64,000 nt of DNA from a bacterium BMS3Bbin14 (lineage in GTDB: Bacteria > Desulfobacterota > Desulfobulbia > Desulfobulbales > Desulfobulbaceae). Location: the NCBI GenBank assembly GCA_002897615.1, contig BDTX01000006.1, forward strand, positions 212,115 through 276,114, read 5' to 3'. The position numbers were made by a program, and so were the translations under genes. Positions 58,875-64,000 of this stretch are shown here, piece by piece; the first letter of the stretch is position 1; the number at the start of each line of letters is the position of its first letter. The notes beneath the pieces were generated by a model. That model had not been told where the DNA came from and did no database searches. It worked only from the letters and a program-made list of their open reading frames with translations.

Positions 58875-59828
58875 ATGAATACAAATGACAGAACGCTGAG
58901 GCGTTTTCTCATCCCCCTGGATACGGGCGAATCCTATGTCCGGCCGATTGCCTTTATGAAGTGTCTGGCCGCGACCCTGGGGCGGCGAATTGAAAAGGTC
59001 ACCCTGCTTCATGTCATGGCCGGCAGGTATCTCAGCCAGCATATGACTAATATTGATGTTCGGGTTGGCAGCATCATCTCGACGGACAAGTTCAGGAAAC
59101 TGCGGAGCGACTATCTCGACCGTGAAATACGGCCGACCCTGGAGGCGGCGAAAAAGGAACTTGAATCCTCCGGCATCCAGGCGCCGATCGAGATCGTCAT
59201 CGATGATGGTGAGCCGGTGGAGCGGATTGTCAAAAAAGCCAACGAAGATGATTATTCAACCTTGATTCTGCAACGCAGTAATGCGTCAAGGGTTGAAGAG
59301 ATGTTTGTCGGCAGTGTCACCTCGGGCGTCCTGCATCGTGAAGTAAAGGGCACAATCTATCTGCCCGGCAACATGCCTCAGGGTGGGGTTTGTCCGCCGA
59401 AGAGCTGTCTCATCGCCCTTGGTGCCTTCCCCGGCGACCAGGTCGTACTCGAGAGGGCTTCAGTATTGCTGGCCGCTTGTGGGGACAATCTTGAGAAGGT
59501 TGTCCTGGCCCATGTCCTGGATGTCGTCAAATGCAGTGAGGAGATGACCGATGGCACGGTTTCCGGGTCGTACATAGATGATCTGCTTGGCAAGGCGGCC
59601 GATTTTTTAGCGGCGCAGGGCATTGCAAAAGATAAAATCATCCAGGCCGTCGGCTGCGGCAATCCGGCTGATGTCCTGGTTGACGAAATCAATATGCAGG
59701 AAGTCGGCATTGTTTTCATGGGCCGGCGGGACCGAACCGCTTTAAAAGAACTCTTTATGGGCAGTATTTCCAGAAAGATTATCTATCGCTGCCCCAAACG
59801 CACCGTCGTCCTGGTCAGTGCCGAGTAG
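58875..59828 (+). CDS. Tandem universal stress protein
   Basis: A 317-aa protein with two UspA-type domains (about 8-150 and 165-315). Each begins with a beta strand (RRFLIPLDTGES; KSCLIALGAFPGD) and ends with a phosphate-binding-like loop (GSVTSGVLHREVKGTIYLPG; MGSISRKIIYRCPKRTVVLV). ATG 58875 follows GAGGAGTTTG. Immediate proximity to the carrier gene suggests that it regulates it, as reported for some Usp-transporter pairs; this is inference from position. Confidence 0.88.
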   Translation: MNTNDRTLRRFLIPLDTGESYVRPIAFMKCLAATLGRRIEKVTLLHVMAGRYLSQHMTNIDVRVGSIISTDKFRKLRSDYLDREIRPTLEAAKKELESSGIQAPIEIVIDDGEPVERIVKKANEDDYSTLILQRSNASRVEEMFVGSVTSGVLHREVKGTIYLPGNMPQGGVCPPKSCLIALGAFPGDQVVLERASVLLAACGDNLEKVVLAHVLDVVKCSEEMTDGTVSGSYIDDLLGKAADFLAAQGIAKDKIIQAVGCGNPADVLVDEINMQEVGIVFMGRRDRTALKELFMGSISRKIIYRCPKRTVVLVSAE

Positions 59829-60173
59829 GAGAGGGAATAAATAAGTCATTATTTTCGCATCCCTGCCGGAGAATAATGCGGTTGTTCCACCGCGGGGGGC
59901 TGGTAAAATAAAATAAAAAAAGTCAAAAATATTGCGTCTCCCGCGATTTTATAGTATCAGGCACAGTGTCTCTCGTGCGCATGTCGGAGCAGTGGACAGT
60001 ATCTCGGCTTGTTCGCTTCTGCGCCATGAAAGAAAGCTGCAGCCTGCGGCCGCCGGTAGGAGAATGTACAAGGCTCAACAGGATGCTGTCATTGCAACCC
60101 TGCCGGGGCTGTACCGCCCCGGGGGGCAATCCGGGAATAAGTGCAAAGAAAAAAATGTGTAAAAACAATAAGT
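59829..60173 (+). other. Intergenic region before tRNA-Pro
   Basis: 345 bp without a convincing gene. An A-rich stretch lies near 59907-59930, and a short GC hairpin (CCGGGGC at 60103-60109 with GCCCCGG at 60116-60122) is just upstream of the tRNA. I see no near-consensus promoter. Confidence 0.5.
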
Positions 60174-60250
60174 CGGGAAGTGGCTCAGTCTGGTAGAGCA
60201 CAGCGTTCGGGACGCTGGGGTCGGAGGTTCAAATCCTCTCTTCCCGACCA
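60174..60250 (+). tRNA. tRNA-Pro (CGG)
   Basis: A 77-nt cloverleaf: acceptor CGGGAAG pairs with CTTCCCG, D arm GGCTCAGTCTGGTAGAGC, anticodon arm CAGCGTTCGGGACGCTG (anticodon CGG), T arm GGAGGTTCAAATCCTC, and encoded CCA at 60248-60250. It is followed by a terminator, so it is a single-gene unit. The region beyond it is mobile-element related, but no tRNA-end duplication was noticed. Confidence 0.97.
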
Positions 60251-60259
60251 TTAAATTAG

Positions 60260-60301
60260 AAAGGGATTTCAGATAGTTAATCTGAAATCCCTTTTCTTTT
60301 T
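60260..60301 (+). terminator. Intrinsic terminator after tRNA-Pro
   Basis: AAAGGGATTTCAGA (60260-60273) and TCTGAAATCCCTTT (60281-60294) form a perfect 14-bp stem with a 7-nt loop, followed by TCTTTTT. It is a strong rho-independent terminator only 9 bp after the tRNA. Confidence 0.93.
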
Positions 60302-60420
60302 GCATGGGCGGGATGAAAACTATTTAGGATTATTCCTGTTTCATCCAACCGTCAAGGAGTTTTATTTCCCCCTGGCACAATGTGGTTCACTTTGGCCCAA
60401 GGGCGCGACCTTGATTGATA

Positions 60421-60441
60421 CCTGAATCAGAGACGGCTTGA
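60421..60441 (-). mobile_element. MITE copy G, end fragment
   Basis: CCTGAATCAGAGACGGCTTGA matches the first 21 bp of the inverted copies at 56622 and 35186 with small differences, then similarity is lost. It is a remnant of the element, in the 242-bp space between tRNA-Pro and the minus-strand genes. Confidence 0.6.
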
Positions 60442-60492
60442 CTGCACGGTGCACGGGAAATAAGGACACCTGGACGCCGGGCAAACATCCGT

Positions 60493-61065
60493 TCAGGCAT
60501 CCGGTCGGGGCGCCGGGTCGTCGTTTTGCGTATTGTCGTCATAGCGGCTGAGGACCCCGTACAGCATGTCGGGCAGGTCGTTTCTCTGCCGGGAGGAGCG
60601 TTGGATCTGCTTCAGGCATTTGTCCAGGGTCAACGGTTCGCCAAGAAAAATATGACGGAGGATGAGCGAGATGAGCCGGGTGATGGTGGTCAGGTCGGAG
60701 ATGCGCGACTGTAATTCATGGTTCCGGTCAAAGGCGGTGGAGGCAAAGACCTCTACCGGGCTGCCCTCGATCTCGCTGATAGAGAGGTACCATTTGTTCT
60801 GGTCCCGGTCGATGGTCCGGTAGCGTTTGCCGTTCACAACATCAGGCAGTTCCCTGACCTCCATTTTCTCAACCCGGCACGGCTCCGGCAGGATCGGTTC
60901 GTCCTGGAACCGCGGCCACAGTTTTCTGATGATCTCCGGATGATTCCTGACGTTGCCGATGATTACCCGGCAGGCCGAACAGACCTGGTAGCCGCTGGTA
61001 TGGTGTAGTTTTTTCTCGGCATTGCAAAGTTCGCAGCGGGTTTCTTCCCGTGGCATGTCAGGCAC
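60493..61065 (-). CDS. Zinc-ribbon protein with a TSCPD/ribonucleotide-reductase-tail-like domain
   Basis: A 190-aa protein read on the minus strand. GTG 61065 is chosen as the start because AGGAGG (complement of 61073-61078) is 7 bp upstream; the frame is open for another 140 codons. Residues 10-35 carry two CxxC pairs (CELC, CSAC), a zinc ribbon. The C-terminal half (GKRYRTIDRDQNKWYLSISE, then SPVEVFASTAFDRN and RLISLILRHI) resembles the TSCPD domain at the end of adenosylcobalamin-dependent ribonucleotide reductases, but the Cys of TSCPD itself is absent. Stand-alone versions are uncharacterised. It may sense or bind nucleotides; this is speculative. Confidence 0.55.
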   Translation of the reverse strand: MPDMPREETRCELCNAEKKLHHTSGYQVCSACRVIIGNVRNHPEIIRKLWPRFQDEPILPEPCRVEKMEVRELPDVVNGKRYRTIDRDQNKWYLSISEIEGSPVEVFASTAFDRNHELQSRISDLTTITRLISLILRHIFLGEPLTLDKCLKQIQRSSRQRNDLPDMLYGVLSRYDDNTQNDDPAPRPDA

Positions 61066-61098
61066 GATACGACCTCCTCTCCATGTGTATTTTGTAGG

Positions 61099-61134
61099 CC
61101 GGTTGTTTTTCGTTCCCTTACCGAGTACAACCGG
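61099..61134 (-). promoter_or_regulatory. Inverted repeat in the 5' leader of the zinc-ribbon/TSCPD-like gene
   Basis: CCGGTTGT (61099-61106) and ACAACCGG (61127-61134) form an 8-bp inverted repeat with a 20-nt centre. It lies immediately downstream of a minus-strand promoter, so it could be an operator or an mRNA leader hairpin. Confidence 0.45.
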
Positions 61135-61142
61135 TAGCGGAT

Positions 61143-61172
61143 ATAATACCCCGACCGGGCTTGAAAAGTCAA
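61143..61172 (-). promoter_or_regulatory. Sigma70 promoter, minus strand
   Basis: Read on the minus strand: TTGACT (61172-61167), 18-bp spacer, TATTAT (61148-61143). It would start transcription about 70 nt before GTG 61065. This supports the shorter gene start of the zinc-ribbon/TSCPD-like gene. Confidence 0.65.
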
Positions 61173-61456
61173 TGAGTCGGATTATGAACTTTGCCGGACA
61201 AACAGCGGACTGAACGAAGACGAGGGGGGCGGAATGATTGATAATCTTGATGGCGATAAGGGCCTTTTCCAGGTCTCCCCGGATAAGAGCGTGGACTTCC
61301 GATGCACGATCGCGCCATTTACCGTAGAGGGGAGGGGGATATCCTATAATTAAATAAGTTGACGCGAAGTATGTCCCCGTGTCCGCCCCGTGTCCCGCCA
61401 AGATCCACGGGGGTGTCCGCCGAGTCAGCCGTATTTTGTTTTTGGAATGTACCCGG
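61173..61456. other. Spacer between two minus-strand genes
   Basis: 284 bp without an assigned gene. The frame of the downstream gene stays open through it on the minus strand but shows no recognisable domain. A GC-rich stretch near 61371-61425 has the word GTGTCCGCC repeated. It may hold remnants of a degraded sequence. Confidence 0.4.
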
Positions 61457-62080
61457 TTAAAACTGTCCGGCGGCAACCTTTGCAAGGAAGACCGGTGCCT
61501 GGACCCTGGCTATTCCGGCTATTTTTTGCATCAAGTCAAATGGTACCCGGGTAACGCCGTAACCAGCCTTGATTTCATTGATCATCGCCAGCCAGAGATG
61601 GCCGGTCATTTCGGCATCGGCCAGTGCCCGGTGAAATGTGCCATCGGTATGAATCCCGCAGTACCGGACCAATGTCCCAAGTTTATGATTTGGCGCATCG
61701 GGATATATCCTTCGTGCCGCCAGCATGGAGCAGGCCATGTCACTGTTTCTTGATTTGCCGATAAGCCCGAGTTCCAGGTCCAGAAATTTCCGGTCGAAAG
61801 ATGCATTATGGGCGACCAGGGGATAATGACCCATGAATTCGGCAAATTGTTGCATCACCTCGGCGCAGGGTGGAGCCGTCTCTACCATGTCGTTGCTGAT
61901 GCCGGTGTATGCCTCGATAAAAGAACTGATCCTGAAGCCCGGATTCATCAAACTTTGAAAGCGGTCGGCGATTCCGTCGTTTTCTATCAGGACGGCACCG
62001 ATTTCGATAGCCCGGTCACCATATTGAGGCGAGAGACCGGTGGTCTCGAAATCAAGCACTATGACCGGTAAGTTGTCCAT
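61457..62080 (-). CDS. DnaQ-type DEDDh 3'-5' exonuclease
   Basis: A 207-aa exonuclease of the DNA polymerase III epsilon-like family. Exo I is DFETTG (residues 10-15), Exo II is VAHNASFDRKFLD with its Asp, and Exo III is HRALADAEMTG with the catalytic His and Asp. It is shorter than DnaQ of E. coli and lacks the C-terminal segment that binds the polymerase, so it is more likely a stand-alone proofreading, repair or RNA-trimming enzyme. It is transcribed in the same direction as the integrase upstream (112 bp away). Confidence 0.88.
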   Translation of the reverse strand: MDNLPVIVLDFETTGLSPQYGDRAIEIGAVLIENDGIADRFQSLMNPGFRISSFIEAYTGISNDMVETAPPCAEVMQQFAEFMGHYPLVAHNASFDRKFLDLELGLIGKSRNSDMACSMLAARRIYPDAPNHKLGTLVRYCGIHTDGTFHRALADAEMTGHLWLAMINEIKAGYGVTRVPFDLMQKIAGIARVQAPVFLAKVAAGQF

Positions 62081-62192
62081 CGGAATAAGGTGGTTGCCCC
62101 TGGTAAATCCGCTCTGTTATTGACGCACGGACATAGAGCCCGTTACGCGGCCGGGGGGTGCCGGCCCCGGCTCCCGCCGCATTCCGTACTGT

Positions 62193-63618
62193 TTAAAAAT
62201 CCAGCGGACTTTTGACCTCTTTAAGCGTAACGCTTTTTACCGTATGCGTGTAGATCATGGTTGTCCGTACGTCACTGTGGCCAAGTAGTTCCTGGATGGT
62301 GCGGATATCATAATTCGCCTGCAATAAATGACTCGCGAAACTGTGACGGAAGGTGTGCGAGGTGACCCGCTTGGGAATTTTTGCCTTTTTTACCGCCTTT
62401 CCGAGCGCTTTCTGCAGGGAAGTTTCATGGACATGATAGCGCCTGCGCTCCTTGTTTTTCGGTACAGGAGTCAACTCCTTTGCCGGGAAAAACCACTGCC
62501 AGACAAGCTCCCGGGCCGCATTTTTATATTTTTTCTCCAGTTGGCCGTACAGGAACACGCCATCAAATCCTGCCTGACAATCCTGATCATGCTGCGCAAT
62601 GACCCGGTCAAGCTGGGCCTGCAATTCACCCATAAGTACTTCGGGAATGGGTACGGTACGGTCTTTCTTCCCTTTTCCGTCATGGATGGTGAGTATCTTC
62701 ATATCAAAATTAAAATTATGAACACGAAGCGAGAGGCATTCGGAAATACGCAGGCCGCAGCCATACATCAGGCTGATGATCAGCTTGTGGGGGTCGTGCA
62801 TGAAACCAATGATCCGGTCCACCTCGGCCCTGGATAACACGACAGGTATATACGGCCTTCTCTTGGCACGAACGATACCGTCGACCTTGCCGAATTCACG
62901 GCCAAAGACATTGCGGAACAAAAACAACAGCGCGTTGAATGCCTGGTTCCGGCTGGATGCTGATATGTCTTTCTCCACCGCCAGCCAGGTTAGAAAATCC
63001 TTTACATCATCAACCGATACCAGGCGCGGATCTTTACTCTTGGCATAGGCCTGAAATTTACGGGTCCAGCCGGCATAGGCCTTTAAGGTCTTGGGCGAGT
63101 AATGCCGCAGCGTAACGGCATTTTTCAATTCGCGGTATATCTCGGTCCAGTCGGCGCCGCTTGGCTTAAGCGCGCCGGTGTGGGACAGGGGACCGCCGCC
63201 CCGGACGGCCGTTTTGTCGGCCTTATGGTCATGTGCAGGCGAAACTGCTTGATTTGGCAGGGATTCTTTAGTATGCAAATAAGTAGCATCAATTGCAGCT
63301 TGTTCGGATATGGTATTTTTGACAGCAGGGGTTATATCATTTTGGACCTTTTCAGCAGGACACTGATCCATTCTGTAAAAAAGCGAAACCGCATGATGCG
63401 CCTGTGTCCTCAGGCCTTCGGCCTGTCTTTTTTCCCCAAGTTTTTCCACAAAGGCCGCAAGACTCTCTTCGTCTGTTTGCCTGAAGTTATATTTCCGACA
63501 AAAAATCAAGATAATAGCGCAGCCATTTAATATAATATCGAAGCTGTCCGGACGGAACGCCACTGTGTTGAATAAACGAGGTGTACCTCGTGACAAGATT
63601 GGCCGGTATTTGAATCAT
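62193..63618 (-). pseudogene. intI: Integron-type tyrosine integrase (IntI-like), broken by a one-base frameshift
   Basis: The C-terminal part (62193 to about 63220) is a complete integrase with YGCGLRISECLSLR (Arg), SHTFRHSFASHLL (H-x-x-R), LLGHSDV (His) and TTMIYTHT (Tyr). It also has the extra segment unique to integron integrases between patches II and III (AARELVWQWFFPAKEL, then RRRYHVHETSLQKAL). About 140 extra residues precede it. The natural N-terminus (MIQIPANLVTRYTSFIQHSG, ATG 63618, AGGA upstream) is in another frame. Reading with one T fewer at the A6 run 63500-63505 gives a continuous LDFCRKYNF. Thus one inserted base separates start from body. Alternatives are a sequencing error, slippage that restores the frame, or internal initiation. 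Confidence 0.85.
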
Positions 63619-63675
63619 TGTGATGGTTCCTGTTTCCGGATATCGCGCAAAATTGCATGCTATCCGGTTGGAAAT

Positions 63676-63705
63676 AACGTAACCTGGTCCGCAATCCACT
63701 GTCAA
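63676..63705 (-). promoter_or_regulatory. Candidate integrase promoter
   Basis: On the minus strand, a perfect TTGACA (63705-63700) is followed 18 bp later by TACGTT (63681-63676), a poor -10. It lies 58 bp before ATG 63618. On the other strand a perfect TATAAT sits at 63739-63744 without a good -35 and could belong to a cassette promoter. Confidence 0.35.
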
Positions 63706-63747
63706 CACTTTCGGCTCAGTGAAGATATCCGGAAACCATATAATAAC

Positions 63748-63901
63748 TTGATGCCCCCTCGTACCTCGGGGACATCGCCAGGATGAGGAGCAGGGTGTCC
63801 AACCCAAACGATTGCAGATCTCAACCGCCGGGGCATCAAACGGATCGAGCCAGACACGCTACGCGCGCTCCTCATCCTGGGCGTTATACAGCTTTGATGC
63901 C
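63748..63901 (+). other. Candidate integron recombination region (attI/attC-like palindrome)
   Basis: CGCCAGGATGAGGAGC (63776-63791) is complementary to GCTCCTCATCCTGGGCG (63867-63883) with one bulged base, and is followed at once by GTTATAC (63883-63889). That is near, but not equal to, the GTTRRRY core where integron integrases cut. A GTCCAAC (63797-63803) fits the opposite core RYYYAAC. TTGATGCC occurs at 63748-63755 and 63894-63901 and inverted at 63832-63839. Location beside the integrase fits attI or a first attC, but the cores are imperfect. Confidence 0.4.
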
Positions 63902-63928
63902 GAACTTAGACAGTACTGAGGAATGAGT

Positions 63929-64000
63929 ATGAGCCATGATGATTGGCATGCAGAAACGCAAACCAGATTACTTAAAAGTGCTATATATCTTGCATTAAAG
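63929..64000 (+). CDS. Start of a possible first cassette gene, cut by the window end
   Basis: An open frame from ATG 63929 runs to the end of the window (24 codons, MSHDDWHAETQTRLLKSAIY then LALK). GAGGAA 7 bp upstream is a good Shine-Dalgarno; ATG 63923 is too close to it. It begins 40 bp after the candidate recombination core, which is the usual position of a cassette gene relative to its insertion point. The product is unknown. Confidence 0.4.
   Translation, partial: MSHDDWHAETQTRLLKSAIYLALK

Noticed and set aside
60174..60301. tRNA-Pro as the attachment site of an integrated element ending at the integrase
   Set aside because: No duplicate of the tRNA 3' end was seen near the integrase, and the integrase is of the integron type, which does not use tRNA genes.
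60493..61485. Longer (330-codon) version of the zinc-ribbon/TSCPD-like gene
   Set aside because: A strong Shine-Dalgarno and a minus-strand promoter lie inside the extra part, pointing to GTG 61065. The upstream residues show no domain.
63487..63807. Separate small gene upstream of the integrase
   Set aside because: Its C-terminal part continues directly into the integrase frame if one T is removed, so it is the N-terminus of the same gene rather than an independent protein.

Overview
This is chromosomal DNA of moderate to high GC from a Gram-negative bacterium, most likely a Desulfobacterota member near the Desulfobulbales. That placement is inferred from gene order (tuf-rpmG-tRNA-Trp-secE-nusG; pyrH-frr-uppS-cdsA-dxr-rseP-tsaB-ispG-proS-rel), from the C+ (zinc-ribbon) forms of the ribosomal proteins, and from an integron-type integrase with an extra N-terminal domain; no 16S rRNA gene is present. 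The first 38 kb is one of the most conserved parts of a bacterial chromosome. The last 16 kb is accessory.

Layout: 1-5.9 kb holds tRNA-Tyr(partial)-Gly-Thr, tuf1, rpmG, tRNA-Trp, secE, nusG, rplK, rplA, an L10 leader, rplJ and rplL. 6.1-14.3 kb is rpoB-rpoC. 14.4-34.9 kb is a merged str-S10-spc-alpha superoperon (rpsL to rplQ, with a second tuf copy) ending in a strong terminator. 35.6-48.8 kb is rpsB-tsf-pyrH-frr followed by lipid, isoprenoid and stress genes (uppS, cdsA, dxr, rseP, tsaB, ispG, proS, a rel/spoT homologue and a zinc-ribbon/Smr-like protein). Three near-consensus sigma70 promoters lie before rpsL, fusA and infA.

49.3-56.5 kb is a tightly packed five-gene operon that I cannot match to a described system. 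It encodes two multi-domain membrane proteins, a sensor kinase, a single-domain response regulator and a PEP-synthase-like phosphotransferase without the usual PEP/pyruvate barrel. Each membrane protein has a GspE/MshE-type N-terminal domain followed by two or three DUF202-like modules with an arginine at every seventh residue. After it come an ArsB/NhaD-type carrier with a periplasmic domain, a tandem universal stress protein and tRNA-Pro. On the minus strand follow a zinc-ribbon/TSCPD-like protein, a DnaQ-type exonuclease and an integron-type integrase broken by one extra base in a homopolymer. The last few hundred bases beyond it look like an integron recombination region with the start of a first cassette gene.

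A second theme is a non-autonomous mobile element of about 219 bp (MITE type). It has 13-bp inverted ends (CCTGAATCCGTGA) and makes 5-bp target duplications. Four full copies, two internally deleted copies, one end fragment and one end-to-end scar lie between the genes, several of them inside the ribosomal-protein operons.
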